Part shown: in pieces, positions 1 through 11,170 of the stretch
Position numbering within the stretch: the stretch's first letter is position 1
How the letters are laid out: the number at the start of each line of letters is the position of its first letter
From: Sulfitobacter sp. D7
Lineage (GTDB): Bacteria > Pseudomonadota > Alphaproteobacteria > Rhodobacterales > Rhodobacteraceae
Length of the DNA stretch: 64,000 bases
Direction of reading: 5' to 3'
NCBI RefSeq assembly: GCF_003611275.1
Contig: NZ_CP020694.1
Coordinates: forward strand, 2,542,001-2,606,000
The notes under the pieces: generated by a model
What the model was told of the DNA's origin: nothing
The model's input: the letters and a program-made list of their open reading frames with translations, nothing else
The model's database searches: none
Made by a program: the position numbers and the translations under genes

Positions 1-663
1 GATATGCGCGTCGCCCATCGAATGCACGAAATCGCCCGGTGCGTAGCCAGTGACATGGGCCAACATTTCCAGCAGCAGCGCGTAGGAGGCGATGTTGAAC
101 GGCACGCCAAGGAACATATCCGCCGAGCGCTGATAAAGCTGCAAATGCAGCTTGCCGCCCGCGATGCGTACCTGCCATAGCGTATGGCAGGGCGGCAGCG
201 CCATCTGATCTACCTCGCCGGGGTTCCACGCCGAAACGATCAGCCGGCGGCTGTCGGGGGTCTTGCGGATCGCCTCGACCAGCTTGGCGATTTGATCGAC
301 TTGACCGGCCTGATGCAGCACCGTCCCATCGGGCTGCGGCATCGGCTCACCCACCATCGGAAAACGCCGCCATTGATGGCCATAAACCGGGCCGAGGTCA
401 CCGTTCTCATCGGCCCATTCGTCCCAGATGCGGACGCCATTTTCCTTGAGGTAGCCGATGTTCGTGTCGCCCGAGAGGAACCACAAAAGCTCATGCAGGA
501 TGGATTTCAGATGCAGCTTCTTCGTCGTCACCAGCGGGAAGCCATCGGCCATCCGGTAGCGCTGTTGCATCCCGAAATGAGAGATCGTCCCCGTTCCCGT
601 GCGGTCGGTCGAGGTCACCCCCTGCTCCAGCACTTCGCGCAGCGCATCATGGTACTGTTTCAC
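1..663 (-). CDS. thyA: Thymidylate synthase, 3' end cut by the window start
   Basis: Converts dUMP to dTMP using methylene-tetrahydrofolate, in the cytoplasm. The reverse-strand frame is open from a GTG at 663 (protein starts [15 protein letters not shown]) to the window edge, giving 221 residues. Typical ThyA landmarks are visible: the Arg loop [14 protein letters not shown], the [13 protein letters not shown] segment, the catalytic-cysteine motif LPPCHTLWQ and the [17 protein letters not shown] segment. The C-terminal part lies outside the window. The GTG start is supported by protein similarity, as the family begins at MKQY. Identification is certain; only the end is missing. Confidence 0.96.
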   Translation of the reverse strand, partial: MKQYHDALREVLEQGVTSTDRTGTGTISHFGMQQRYRMADGFPLVTTKKLHLKSILHELLWFLSGDTNIGYLKENGVRIWDEWADENGDLGPVYGHQWRRFPMVGEPMPQPDGTVLHQAGQVDQIAKLVEAIRKTPDSRRLIVSAWNPGEVDQMALPPCHTLWQVRIAGGKLHLQLYQRSADMFLGVPFNIASYALLLEMLAHVTGYAPGDFVHSMGDAHI

Positions 664-922
664 GCAGCCCCCTCCCGTTATCCGTGGCATTTGTCTTTGC
701 ATACCCTTCCGCGCCGCGCGCCTCAAGGCGGGCTTTGCGGGGGCAATCGCCTGACAATGCCGTTGCCGCCTTTGACACCGGTGGTTTCGCGCCTAAACTC
801 TCTATCAAAGCGCGGCGGGCATATTTTGCCGCTTCCCGTTTTGTGACGACTTTTGACGACGAATTTTCGGCCCGAACAGGGTGTTTCATCCCTCCCCAAG
901 CGGCCCAACTGAAGGAAAACCG

Positions 923-1357
923 ATGCCCATCAAATACTTGCATACAATGGTGCGCGTGAAGGATCTGGACGCCTCTATCGCATTTTACAAACTTCTGGGC
1001 CTTGTGGAACGGCGCCGGATCGACAACGATGGGGGCCGGTTCACGCTGGTTTTCCTCTGCCCGCCGGGCATGGACGATGGCCATGCGGATGTGGAGCTGA
1101 CCTATAACTGGGACGGCGATGACGCGCTGCCCAGTGACAGCCGCCATTTTGGTCACCTCGCCTATACGGTCGAGAATATCTATGAGACCTGCCAGCACCT
1201 GCAAGACAACGGCGTGACCATCAACCGCCCGCCGCGGGACGGGCGGATGGCCTTTGTCCGCTCGCCGGACAATATCTCGGTCGAATTGCTACAAGAGGGT
1301 GACGCCCTGCCCGCGCAGGAACCTTGGGCCAGCATGGAAAACACCGGTCATTGGTAA
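923..1357 (+). CDS. gloA: Lactoylglutathione lyase (glyoxalase I)
   Basis: Isomerises the methylglyoxal-glutathione hemithioacetal to S-lactoylglutathione (methylglyoxal detoxification). The protein is 144 aa with two VOC half-domains. The expected metal ligands are in place: His in LHTMVRVKD, Glu in VELTYNW, His in RHFGHLAY and Glu in SVELLQEG. I start at ATG 923 (MPIKYLHTMV), which has AAGGAA about 7 nt upstream and matches the usual GloA length. An in-frame start at 881 would add 14 unlikely residues. The stop overlaps a possible small downstream gene. Confidence 0.95.
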   Translation: MPIKYLHTMVRVKDLDASIAFYKLLGLVERRRIDNDGGRFTLVFLCPPGMDDGHADVELTYNWDGDDALPSDSRHFGHLAYTVENIYETCQHLQDNGVTINRPPRDGRMAFVRSPDNISVELLQEGDALPAQEPWASMENTGHW

Positions 1358-1512
1358 GGCTCTGCATCAATGTCCTGCTGGCGCTGATGCTCGCGCCCAT
1401 AGGCGCAGCGCGGGCGGCCCTTTGTCGTCTCGCGCGGCGTCCGGTGCGTGATGTGCCCTCTTCGGTCGCCCCCAAGGAGGGGCCGCCGCGGCTGAGCGGA
1501 TCGCTGGGATGA
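1351..1512 (+). CDS. Possible small exported protein
   Basis: A 53-codon frame starts at TTG 1351, within the last codons of gloA, and stops inside an ATGA overlap with the DUF1194 gene at 1509. The N-terminus looks like a Sec signal peptide (LCINVLLALMLAPIGAARA, cleavage after the last Ala), followed by about 30 Arg/Pro-rich residues. Signal peptide plus stop-start overlap suggest a translated gene coupled to its neighbour. Against it are the weak TTG start, the lack of a clear ribosome binding site and no family I recognise. Confidence 0.4.
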   Translation: MVRLCINVLLALMLAPIGAARAALCRLARRPVRDVPSSVAPKEGPPRLSGSLG

Positions 1513-2255
1513 TCCGCGCGGCCCTCGCCCTTTTTCTCACGATCAATGCCATCCAATCGGCCGAGGCCGCTTGTCGGCAGGCGCTTGCCTTGGGGCTGGA
1601 TGTCTCTGGCTCGGTCGATGCGCGAGAGTTTCGGTTACAGATCGGTGGTTTGGCCGACGCGCTGAACGATCCGCGTGTGCGGGACGCCCTGCTGGCGCTG
1701 CCGGAGCATGGCGTCGACCTGATGATCTATGAATGGAGCGGATCCAGTGATCAGACGGTGATCTTGCCTTGGACCCCGTTGAGCGACGCGGCGGCGCTTG
1801 ATGGGGCCATCGCACTTTTGCGCAGCACCGAGCGGCGTGAGGCTTCTCCCGGCACGGCATTGGGGGATGCGATGCAGTTTGGCGCGGGCCAGTTGGCGAC
1901 GCGCGCCGCCTGCCAGAAACACACGCTGGATATCTCGGGCGACGGCATCTCGAACTTCGGGCCGCGGCCCCGGGATATACGCGACAGGTTGCAAGCCCAG
2001 CCCCTCGAGCCACAGGAGCTGACCATCAACGGTTTGGTGATCGGCGCGGAAGACCCGGCGCTTGGCGACAGTCGGCAGGCCGAGATCGGCGCGCTGGCGT
2101 CATACTACCGGGCCGAAGTCATGCTCGGCCCCGGCGCATTCGTTGAGACCGCTGAGGGGTTTGAGGACTACGCCCGCGCCATGACCCAGAAGCTCTTGCG
2201 GGAAGTGGAGGGGAGGGTCTACTCCCACCTCACCCCCCCTGCCCGTGATCAGTAG
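1509..2255 (+). CDS. DUF1194 (VWA-like) exported protein
   Basis: A 248-aa protein with an N-terminal signal peptide (MIRAALALFLTINAIQSAEA). The core LALGLDVSGSVD is a MIDAS-like DxSGS motif of the von Willebrand A fold, with a later TLDISGDGISN segment; this arrangement is typical of DUF1194. It is probably periplasmic. The specific role is unknown; the fold suggests metal-dependent protein binding rather than catalysis. The last 7 bases overlap the convergent MarR-type gene. Confidence 0.88.
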   Translation: MIRAALALFLTINAIQSAEAACRQALALGLDVSGSVDAREFRLQIGGLADALNDPRVRDALLALPEHGVDLMIYEWSGSSDQTVILPWTPLSDAAALDGAIALLRSTERREASPGTALGDAMQFGAGQLATRAACQKHTLDISGDGISNFGPRPRDIRDRLQAQPLEPQELTINGLVIGAEDPALGDSRQAEIGALASYYRAEVMLGPGAFVETAEGFEDYARAMTQKLLREVEGRVYSHLTPPARDQ

Positions 2256-2749
2256 ATATAGCGGATCTGATCCGTCCAATACCGCTCCATCCGTTTGAGA
2301 GAGCGGGTGATATCTTCGATCCCTGCATCGCCCAGCACGCCCTTGTTTTCCATCCCATCGGCATGGCGCGAGAAAAGCTCGGCCACCACATCGCGGATAT
2401 AACGCCCCTTTTCGGTCAGCCGAACGCGGACGGACCGGCGGTCAATCTCGCAGCGCTGGTGGTGCATATAGCCCATTTCGACCAGCTTCTTGAGGTTGTA
2501 GCTGACGTTGCTGCCCTGATAGTAGCCGCGGCTTTTCAGCTCGCCCGCGGTCACCTCGTTATCGCCGATATTGAACAAAAGCAGCGCCTGCACGGCGTTG
2601 ATCTCTAACACGCCGACACGTTCGAATTCGTCCTTGATCACGTCCAGCAGCAAGCGGTGCAACCGCTCGACCAAGGACAGGGACTCAAGATAGCCTGCCA
2701 TAAAACCCTTTATGGCCATCGGCTGCGCAGCGGGGTCTTGAATGCTCAT
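2249..2749 (-). CDS. MarR-family regulator, LdtR/MdrA-like
   Basis: A 166-aa winged-helix protein. The segment LLDVIKDEFER, then INAVQALLLFNIGD, the helix-turn-helix around GELKSRGYYQGSNVSYNLK and the wing IDRRSVRVRLTEKG follow the alphaproteobacterial LdtR (Liberibacter)/MdrA (Brucella) group linked to cell-envelope control. I start at ATG 2749 (MSIQDPAAQ) because GGAG lies about 8 nt upstream; the frame also opens at 2767. A perfect 7-bp inverted repeat sits 10 bp upstream and could be an autoregulatory site. The gene converges on, and slightly overlaps, the DUF1194 gene. Confidence 0.86.
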   Translation of the reverse strand: MSIQDPAAQPMAIKGFMAGYLESLSLVERLHRLLLDVIKDEFERVGVLEINAVQALLLFNIGDNEVTAGELKSRGYYQGSNVSYNLKKLVEMGYMHHQRCEIDRRSVRVRLTEKGRYIRDVVAELFSRHADGMENKGVLGDAGIEDITRSLKRMERYWTDQIRYIY

Positions 2750-2758
2750 GCGAAATCT

Positions 2759-2781
2759 CCGGTTCACCTTGTTCGAACCGG
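2759..2781. promoter_or_regulatory. Inverted repeat before the LdtR-like gene, candidate operator
   Basis: CCGGTTC and GAACCGG form perfect 7-bp arms around a 9-nt spacer, 10 bp upstream of the MarR-type start. MarR proteins commonly bind such palindromes at their own promoters. The position fits autoregulation, but a mere hairpin is possible. Confidence 0.45.
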
Positions 2782-2811
2782 AAACTCGCTGAAAAATCAG
2801 AATAATTCGTT

Positions 2812-2830
2812 AAACCCTTTCGGGTTTTTT
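2812..2830. terminator. Short hairpin with T-run downstream of sdhE
   Basis: AAACCC-TTTC-GGGTTT is followed on the + strand by further T residues. On the - strand the hairpin lies 7 bases after the sdhE stop, but the tract following it there is only TTTAACG. It is probably the sdhE terminator, of modest strength. Confidence 0.5.
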
Positions 2831-2833
2831 GAA

Positions 2834-4782
<1,949 letters not shown>

Positions 4783-4791
4783 AGGCGAACC

Positions 4792-5193
4792 ATGGCAGGC
4801 GATCTTCCCGACTATTACTTCAGGGTCCGCGAGAATGGCGCGGCGGTGTTTCGGCTGGATGCCGCAAACCGCCAGCGCCGGATCGAGATGGAGCAGATCG
4901 CCGTCGTCAACATCCGCAACGGTGAGGTAAAGCCCCATGGGCAGCACCATCTGACCGAAGCCGATAAGTCCGAGATCGCCCGCTGGACAAAGGCGCGCCG
5001 CGAAACCCTTGCCGCGCGGGAGATTGACGACATCCGCCGCGCGGTGGATCATCTGAACCTCACCACGCAATGGGTGCAATCGCGCGCCACGGACGCCGAG
5101 CTTGATGCGGTGACGGATGACTTGTTGTTGGCAATGCACGACCTGCGCAGCACGCTGGTGCGCAAAAAGGCGGATCGGATGGATCGGGGCTGA
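4792..5193 (+). CDS. Conserved hypothetical protein
   Basis: A 133-aa soluble, charged protein (starts MAGDLPDYYFRVRENGAAVF) without signal peptide or membrane segment. The first 50 residues look beta-rich; the rest is mostly helical (EIDDIRRAVDHLNLTTQWVQ). It lies 9 bp after the aminotransferase stop and is probably co-transcribed. I recall similar small proteins next to aminotransferase genes in Rhodobacterales, but I assign no function. Confidence 0.8.
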   Translation: MAGDLPDYYFRVRENGAAVFRLDAANRQRRIEMEQIAVVNIRNGEVKPHGQHHLTEADKSEIARWTKARRETLAAREIDDIRRAVDHLNLTTQWVQSRATDAELDAVTDDLLLAMHDLRSTLVRKKADRMDRG

Positions 5194-5196
5194 GGG

Positions 5197-6552
5197 TTAC
5201 CCGACCAGTGACTTAACCGTGACGCCCCAGAACCGCGCGTTGAGCAGCAGCCCCGCGACGCCCAGCCCGGCCACCAGACCGGCCCAAATCCCCATGGCCC
5301 CAAACCCCAGCGTAAAGCCAAGGAAATAGGAGCAGGGCATGCCGACCACCCAATAGCTGATCGCGGCCATCACCATCGGGATCTTGGTATCCTGCACCCC
5401 GCGCAGCAGGCCAAGCGCCACCACCTGCGCCCCGTCGACCAGTTGAAACAGCGCGGCCATGACCAAAAGGCCGGTGCCAATGGCAAGGATTTCGACCCGC
5501 GCAGGCTCGTCCTCTTGCATGAAAACCGAGATCAACGGCTCGGGCCAGCCCACAAAACCGACCATGGTGATCAGGGCAAAGACCAGCGACAGGACCGTGA
5601 CAATCACCGCGCCGCGCTTCATATGCGGCACGTCGCGGCGGCCATAGGCATTGCCCGCACGGATCGTGGCGACGTTGCTCAGCCCCAGATGCACCATGAA
5701 GGTCAGAGAGGCGAGCTGGATCGCAATCCCATGCGCCGCCAGCGGGATCGTCCCCAGCCAGCCCATCATCAACGAAGAGGCCGCAAACAGGCCAACTTCG
5801 CTCAGCGTGGTCAGGCCAATCGGTAGCCCCAACGTAAAGACCCGCACCAGCATCTGGGTATCGACCCGCCAGAGCCGCACGAACAGACTGTGTTGCGGCA
5901 GGGCGATCAGCACATAGATCACCACCCCGATAAGCGAAACGCATTGCGTCGTGACCGAGGCCACGGCAGCGCCCATCACACCAAGCTCCGGCGCGCCCCA
6001 GTTACCAAAGATCAGCGCGTAGTTCGCCATCGCATTGATCACGGCAGCCAGCAGGGTGATCCATAGCACGACCTGAGTCCGCTCCAAGGCAGCAAGGTAG
6101 GATTTCAGCACCATCACCAGCAGCGCAGGCACGATGCCCCAGCCTGCGACTTTGAGGTAATCACCCGCCGTATCGGCAAGGTTGGGCCCCTGTCCCAGCA
6201 GGTCCAGCACCGCAGGCGACCATATCATCGCGGGCAGCGCGATCATCGCAAAACCCACCGACAGCCACAGCCCCATGCGCGTGGCGCGGCGCAGGCCAAT
6301 CTCGTCACCCTCGGCGTCATAGGCGGCCACCAGCGGCATCACCGCCATGGCAAAGCCCGAGCCAAAGATGAACAGCACGAAGAAATAGGTACTGCCCAGA
6401 ACAACCGCCGCCAGCGCCTCGACCGAATACCAGCCCAGCATGACCGTATCGGTCACCCCGATGGCCATCTGTGCCAGATGTCCGCCGATCAGCGGCAGGC
6501 CAAGCGTCAGGATCGCCCGGACGTGATTGCGGTTGGTCATTACTTTGGTCAT
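5197..6552 (-). CDS. MATE-family multidrug/cation antiporter
   Basis: A 451-aa membrane protein with about 12 hydrophobic segments arranged as two six-helix halves. The opening LTLGLPLIGGHLAQMAIGVTD and the later TLGLPIGLTTLSEVGLFAAS repeat the NorM-type LP motif in both halves. The family exports cationic drugs or metabolites using Na+ or H+ gradients across the inner membrane; the substrate cannot be read here. ATGs at 6552 and 6540 are both possible starts. The gene converges on the hypothetical gene ending at 5193. Confidence 0.9.
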   Translation of the reverse strand: MTKVMTNRNHVRAILTLGLPLIGGHLAQMAIGVTDTVMLGWYSVEALAAVVLGSTYFFVLFIFGSGFAMAVMPLVAAYDAEGDEIGLRRATRMGLWLSVGFAMIALPAMIWSPAVLDLLGQGPNLADTAGDYLKVAGWGIVPALLVMVLKSYLAALERTQVVLWITLLAAVINAMANYALIFGNWGAPELGVMGAAVASVTTQCVSLIGVVIYVLIALPQHSLFVRLWRVDTQMLVRVFTLGLPIGLTTLSEVGLFAASSLMMGWLGTIPLAAHGIAIQLASLTFMVHLGLSNVATIRAGNAYGRRDVPHMKRGAVIVTVLSLVFALITMVGFVGWPEPLISVFMQEDEPARVEILAIGTGLLVMAALFQLVDGAQVVALGLLRGVQDTKIPMVMAAISYWVVGMPCSYFLGFTLGFGAMGIWAGLVAGLGVAGLLLNARFWGVTVKSLVG

Positions 6553-6700
6553 GGGCCAGCCTTACGCCGGGCCGCTGCAAAGGGAAAGTCCGGTTTTTGC
6601 GCTCTGTCATAGGGTTGCGGGGCTTTGTTGCCCTGATTTTGCCATGAATTCCTTGCGTCTGCGGCCCTGAGCGGCAAAGCTGATGGCAGGAGGGCTCGCG

Positions 6701-7588
6701 ATGGAAGCAACACGGACCGAAACCCGCCGCGTGAACGGTCAGGAGATTTTCATACGCCATTGGGGCGATGAGAACCTGCCGCCGCTTCTCATGCTCCATG
6801 GCTTTCCCGAATATGGCGGCGCATGGCGCGATCTGGCCCCGCTGCTTTGCCAGCACTTCCATTGCATCGCCCCCGACCAGCGCGGCTATGGCCAAAGCAG
6901 CGCGCCCGAAGGGATCGAGCCCTACGCGATGGCGCATCTTATGGCCGATATGGCCGCGTTGATCGGGGACAGGCCGGTGACGGTTTTGGCGCATGATTGG
7001 GGCGCTTCGGTGGGATACGCATTGGCGATGTTTCGACCCGAGTTGGTGGCCCGGCTGATCATTCTCAACGGCGTGCATCCCGTGCCTTTTCAGCGTGCCA
7101 TGGCCGCAGGCGGTGCGCAGTCGAGCGCCTCGCAATATATCAACGCGCTGCGCGCCGAAGGCAGCGCGGTGAGGCTAGCCAAAGATGACTTCGCCGGGCT
7201 GCTAAAGCTCTTTTCGGCGCATATGGACCTGAGTTGGCTGACGGCAGAGCGGCTTGAGGATTACCGCGCGGAATGGGGGCGTCCGGGGCGGCTGAGGGCG
7301 ATGATCAACTGGTATCGCGCCTCCCCCCTGCAGGTTGCGGCGCCCGGCAAGCCCCTGCGCGACCTGCCAGAATTCCCGGTTGAACGTTTGCGCGTGAACT
7401 GCCCGCATCTGCTGATCTGGGGGGCCGAGGATACCGCCCTTTTGCCCGAAGCCACCGCGGGGCTGGAAACCTTCGCGCCAGACCTTACCCGTATTGAGAT
7501 AGAAGGCGCGGACCACTGGTTGCACCACCAAAAGCCACCAGTTGTGGCAAACGCGATCCTTGATTGGTGCGGGGCGCGGCCCTTGTAA
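6701..7588 (+). CDS. Alpha/beta hydrolase, epoxide hydrolase-like
   Basis: A 295-aa protein. The HGFPEYGGAWRDLAPLL oxyanion segment, the nucleophile elbow VLAHDWGASVGYA (Asp nucleophile, as in epoxide hydrolases and haloalkane dehalogenases) and the C-terminal His in EGADHWLHHQKP give a complete triad pattern. I start at ATG 6701 (MEATRTETRR) because AGGAGG lies about 8 nt upstream; the frame also opens at 6683. The true substrate is unknown, and soluble epoxide hydrolase is the best guess. Confidence 0.87.
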   Translation: MEATRTETRRVNGQEIFIRHWGDENLPPLLMLHGFPEYGGAWRDLAPLLCQHFHCIAPDQRGYGQSSAPEGIEPYAMAHLMADMAALIGDRPVTVLAHDWGASVGYALAMFRPELVARLIILNGVHPVPFQRAMAAGGAQSSASQYINALRAEGSAVRLAKDDFAGLLKLFSAHMDLSWLTAERLEDYRAEWGRPGRLRAMINWYRASPLQVAAPGKPLRDLPEFPVERLRVNCPHLLIWGAEDTALLPEATAGLETFAPDLTRIEIEGADHWLHHQKPPVVANAILDWCGARPL

Positions 7589-7622
7589 AATGCGCAACCA
7601 AATGTATATTGAGATATGCATT
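7583..7622 (+). promoter_or_regulatory. Promoter and palindromic operator of the phd-doc pair
   Basis: A possible -35 (TTGTAA, 7583-7588) and -10 (TATATT, 7605-7610) are 16 nt apart. Over the -10 lies an imperfect inverted repeat: AATGTATAT (7601-7609), TGAG spacer, ATATGCATT (7614-7622), with 8 of 9 pairs matching. It ends just before the antitoxin ribosome binding site. Phd-type antitoxins bind such palindromes to repress their own operon. Confidence 0.6.
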
Positions 7623-7635
7623 CAGGAGCCACGCC

Positions 7636-7884
7636 ATGACCCGCATCCATACCAACCACATCGCCACCATGACCGAAATGCGCGAACCGCATAAGGTATT
7701 GGAACGCTCCGGTGGCAAACCCGTAGCGGTGATGAAGAACTCACGCTGTGTGGGGTATTTCGTACCGGCCGAGGCGACCCTGCAGGAGGAGCCGCGCGTG
7801 GCCACGCTGGATGAGGTGATGGAGAGCATTGCCCGCAGAAAGCACATCAACCAGCCGGTTCTGGACTATCTCAAAGATAAATGA
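7636..7884 (+). CDS. phd: Phd/YefM-family antitoxin
   Basis: An 82-aa protein. The N-terminal region (THIATMTEMR-like opening, then HKVLERSGGKPVAVMKNSR and GYFVPAEA) matches the Phd/YefM fold, which binds DNA as a dimer; the C-terminal tail would wrap and neutralise the toxin. ATG 7636 follows CAGGAG at 7623-7628. The stop overlaps the Doc start in an ATGA, the usual translational coupling of antitoxin and toxin. Confidence 0.88.
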   Translation: MTRIHTNHIATMTEMREPHKVLERSGGKPVAVMKNSRCVGYFVPAEATLQEEPRVATLDEVMESIARRKHINQPVLDYLKDK

Positions 7885-8258
7885 CCTATGTGCTGCTTTC
7901 ACCTGACCTCGTCGTCAGGATCCACGATTCTGCGTTAAACCCCGGCGAGCTAGCCGGCATGACCTTGGACAAATCACTCGAAGGAGCGCTGGCACGGGTC
8001 GACAACCGACTGGTCTACGGCATGTTCGAAGATGTCTTTGACCTCGCTGCGGCTTATTGCGTGGCGGTTGCCACGGGGCATGTCTTCAACGACGCGAACA
8101 AGCGAACCGCGCATCTCGTTCTCGATATCTGTCTTGATCTCAATGGGGTGCAACTTGACCACGACACCATCGAGGCAGGCGACCTGATCCGCGAAGTGGC
8201 CCAAGGCCGCATCGACGAAGAGACCCTTGCTGATTGGCTGCGCGCCAAAGCCAGCTGA
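7881..8258 (+). CDS. doc: Doc-type toxin (Fic fold)
   Basis: A 125-aa protein of the death-on-curing family. The Fic motif is HVFNDANKRTA (about residues 73-83), fitting HxFx[DN][AG]NKR with the catalytic His present. Doc of phage P1 phosphorylates EF-Tu and arrests translation; the intact motif suggests an active toxin here. The gene follows its antitoxin with a 4-base overlap and ends 96 bp before parE. There is no prophage or plasmid gene around it. Confidence 0.9.
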   Translation: MTYVLLSPDLVVRIHDSALNPGELAGMTLDKSLEGALARVDNRLVYGMFEDVFDLAAAYCVAVATGHVFNDANKRTAHLVLDICLDLNGVQLDHDTIEAGDLIREVAQGRIDEETLADWLRAKAS

Positions 8259-8354
8259 CCGGGTTAAATCCGCCCGACAAGACAAACCCGCGATTGCCCC
8301 CGGCGCGCGGGGCTGTCAAAATGGCCCCTACCCACAAACAAAGAGCAGGCCCGC

Positions 8355-10310
8355 ATGACCGATCTTCTTTCCGGCCAGGAACCCACCGAATACGATGCCT
8401 CCTCCATCGAAGTGCTGGAGGGGCTGGAGCCTGTCCGCAAGCGCCCCGGCATGTATATCGGCGGCACAGATGAACGCGCTCTGCACCACCTCGTGGCCGA
8501 GGTGCTCGACAACTCGATGGACGAAGCGGTGGCGGGCCATGCCAACCGGATCGAGGTGGAGCTGAACGCCGATTATTCGGTCACCATTCGCGACAACGGC
8601 CGCGGCATCCCGATCGACCCGCACCCGAAGTTTCCCGACAAATCCGCGCTTGAAGTAATCCTCTGCACGCTGCACGCGGGCGGCAAGTTCTCGGGCAAAG
8701 CCTATCAGACCTCGGGCGGTCTGCACGGGGTTGGTGCATCCGTAGTCAACGCGCTGTCGGATTCGATGGTGGTGCAGGTCGCGCGGAACCGCGAACTGTT
8801 CGAACAACGCTTCTCCCGCGGGATCCCGCAAGGCCCGGTGGAGAAGATCGGCGCGGCGCCCAACCGGCGCGGCACCACAGTGAATTTCCACGCGGATGAG
8901 CAGATTTTCGGCGCCCACCGTTTCAAACCCGCCCGCCTGCTCAAGATGGTCCGGTCCAAAGCCTATCTGTTCTCCGGCGTCGAAATCCGCTGGAAATCTG
9001 AGATTGAAGACGGCGACACGCCGATGGAGGCGACTTTTCACTTCCCCGGCGGTCTCGCTGATTACCTGCGCGAAACACTTGGCAAATCAACCACCTATGC
9101 CGAAAACCCCTTTGCCGGAACGGTCGAGTTCCAAGAACGCTTTGGCGTGCCGGGCAAGGTCGAATGGGCGATCAACTGGACGCCCGCGCGTGACGGCTTC
9201 ATCCAGTCCTACTGTAACACCGTGCCCACGCCCGAGGGCGGCACTCACGAAGGCGGCTTCTGGGCTGCGATCCTCAAAGGCATCCGCGCTTATGGCGAAT
9301 TGGCGAACAACCGCAAGGCCAAGGACATCACCCGCGACGACCTGATCACCGGGGGCTGCGCGCTGGTGTCTTGCTTTATCCGCGAGCCAGAATTCGTCGG
9401 CCAGACCAAGGACCGTCTGGCCACAACCGAAGCCGCGCGTCTGGTTGAGAACGCCGTGCGCGACCACTTTGATAACTGGCTGGCGGCGGACACGAAATCC
9501 GCCGGTGCCATCCTCGATTTCCTCGTCCTGCGCGCCGAGGAACGGATGCGCCGCAAGCAAGAGAAGGAAACCGCCCGTAAATCCGCCACCAAAAAGTTGC
9601 GCCTGCCCGGCAAGCTCACCGATTGCACCAGCAAGACCCGCGAAGGCACCGAGTTGTTCATCGTCGAGGGCGACTCGGCGGGTGGCTCTGGCAAGGGCGC
9701 GCGCAACCGCAATACGCAGGCGCTGCTGCCGCTCAAGGGTAAGATCCTGAACGTGCTGGGCGCGGCCTCAAGCAAGCTCACGACCAACGCCGAGATCAAC
9801 GACCTTTGCGAGGCGCTTGGCGTTGGCATGGGCACGAAATTCAACCTCGACGATCTGCGCTATGACAAGATCATCATCATGACCGACGCGGACGTGGATG
9901 GCGCACATATCGCGGCGCTGCTGATGACGTTCTTCTTTACCCAGATGCGCCCGCTGATTGATTCAGGGCATTTGTACCTGGCCTGCCCGCCCCTGTTCCG
10001 TCTGACCCAAGGGGCCAAGCGTGTTTATTGTTTGGATGAAGACGAGAAAAACATGTGGCTGGAGAAGGGCTTGGGCGGCAAAGGCAAGATTGACGTCAGC
10101 CGCTTTAAGGGTCTGGGCGAGATGGACGCGAAAGACCTCAAAGAGACCACGATGGCCCCTGCAACCCGCAAGCTGATCCGCGTGACCGTGGATGAGGACG
10201 TGCCCGGTGAGACCGGGGATCTGGTGGAGCGGCTGATGGGGAAGAAGCCGGAGATGCGGTTTGCTTATATTCAGCAGAATGCGCAGTTTGTGGAGGAGTT
10301 GGATGTTTGA
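8355..10310 (+). CDS. parE: DNA topoisomerase IV subunit B
   Basis: The ATPase/TOPRIM subunit of topoisomerase IV, which decatenates daughter chromosomes with ParC. It has 651 aa. The GHKL ATPase signature is clear ([38 protein letters not shown]), as are the TOPRIM motifs [15 protein letters not shown] and [11 protein letters not shown]. The length fits ParE rather than the roughly 800-aa GyrB. A two-gene AT-rich island begins 17 bp after the stop. Confidence 0.94.
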   Translation: MTDLLSGQEPTEYDASSIEVLEGLEPVRKRPGMYIGGTDERALHHLVAEVLDNSMDEAVAGHANRIEVELNADYSVTIRDNGRGIPIDPHPKFPDKSALEVILCTLHAGGKFSGKAYQTSGGLHGVGASVVNALSDSMVVQVARNRELFEQRFSRGIPQGPVEKIGAAPNRRGTTVNFHADEQIFGAHRFKPARLLKMVRSKAYLFSGVEIRWKSEIEDGDTPMEATFHFPGGLADYLRETLGKSTTYAENPFAGTVEFQERFGVPGKVEWAINWTPARDGFIQSYCNTVPTPEGGTHEGGFWAAILKGIRAYGELANNRKAKDITRDDLITGGCALVSCFIREPEFVGQTKDRLATTEAARLVENAVRDHFDNWLAADTKSAGAILDFLVLRAEERMRRKQEKETARKSATKKLRLPGKLTDCTSKTREGTELFIVEGDSAGGSGKGARNRNTQALLPLKGKILNVLGAASSKLTTNAEINDLCEALGVGMGTKFNLDDLRYDKIIIMTDADVDGAHIAALLMTFFFTQMRPLIDSGHLYLACPPLFRLTQGAKRVYCLDEDEKNMWLEKGLGGKGKIDVSRFKGLGEMDAKDLKETTMAPATRKLIRVTVDEDVPGETGDLVERLMGKKPEMRFAYIQQNAQFVEELDV

Positions 10311-10327
10311 ATGAGAAGGAATATTGA

Positions 10328-11170
10328 ATGCGCTACGTATATTTGAGACTATTTTTAAGCAAAGTTGAGCAACCACAAATTTTGGTGCGAACTGGTGACG
10401 TTTCGTTAAGAATGGAAAGACAAGATTACCTGACCGACGTTTTTAATCGTAGCTGGACATTTGTCCACCGTGGCACTGACATGATTTATGTTCCGATCAG
10501 GCGTGATGAAGGCGACGATCAGGTCTTCACATTTGGTCGCATCGGTAAACAGGTCGTCTCACAGGAAAATTCCGGCCCTGATGAAAAGTTTGAGAAAACA
10601 GAACATGTCGGCTGGCGTGCGTCGAACCTATTGCTTAACACGTCATCTGATCCCGACGGACAGAAACTCGCAATGCAGGAGAGGGGTGACGTCGGCAAAC
10701 CCCTTTCAGTGATTAACTCCCTTCTACAACACATTAACACTGCCAATCCCGATTCGGGTTGGCTCGTTACAGTCAATCCAATCGTCGAAAAACAATCCTT
10801 TTGGGAAGCTGCTGAGAAGTACAAGGGACAAATAACCCGGGCTGAGTTTACGTATGTCACCCCAAATGTACTCGGCATTCGCTCTGAACTGAACAAGCGA
10901 CTAAAAGAGTACCGCGAGAAAGAAAATGCGCAACAAGTTGGTGTGACTCTTTACGAACCAAAAGGAAACCTACACTTGGATTCACAAGAAGTAGTCGATG
11001 CTGTCGAATACACTTCTGAAGGGGGGGGATCAGCAAAATTGAAAGTTGGGCGGGAAACTGTCTTCGACTCTCAAGACAATGAGAAAGCGAAAGATGTTGA
11101 GACTGATGATAGCCTCACCTTCGAAACCTCAGGCGGAAGACAGCAACTGATTCAGAAATTTTTCAAATGA
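10328..11170 (+). CDS. Unknown soluble protein of AT-rich island; RexA-like by layout
   Basis: A 280-aa protein without signal peptide or membrane segment. The N-terminal half is beta-rich with short motifs such as MIYVPIRRD and VFTFGRIG; a mixed middle (AEFTYVTPNVLGI, then a charged helix KRLKEYREKENAQQ) leads to a beta-rich C-terminal part. I see no catalytic motif and do not recognise the family with confidence. The layout faintly recalls DUF4747 proteins. Base composition is far poorer in GC than the neighbours, indicating transfer. AGAAGGA precedes ATG 10328. The stop overlaps the next gene in ATGA. Length and partner parallel phage lambda RexA (279 aa), the intracellular sensor of an exclusion system; that link is inference. 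Confidence 0.75.
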   Translation: MRYVYLRLFLSKVEQPQILVRTGDVSLRMERQDYLTDVFNRSWTFVHRGTDMIYVPIRRDEGDDQVFTFGRIGKQVVSQENSGPDEKFEKTEHVGWRASNLLLNTSSDPDGQKLAMQERGDVGKPLSVINSLLQHINTANPDSGWLVTVNPIVEKQSFWEAAEKYKGQITRAEFTYVTPNVLGIRSELNKRLKEYREKENAQQVGVTLYEPKGNLHLDSQEVVDAVEYTSEGGGSAKLKVGRETVFDSQDNEKAKDVETDDSLTFETSGGRQQLIQKFFK

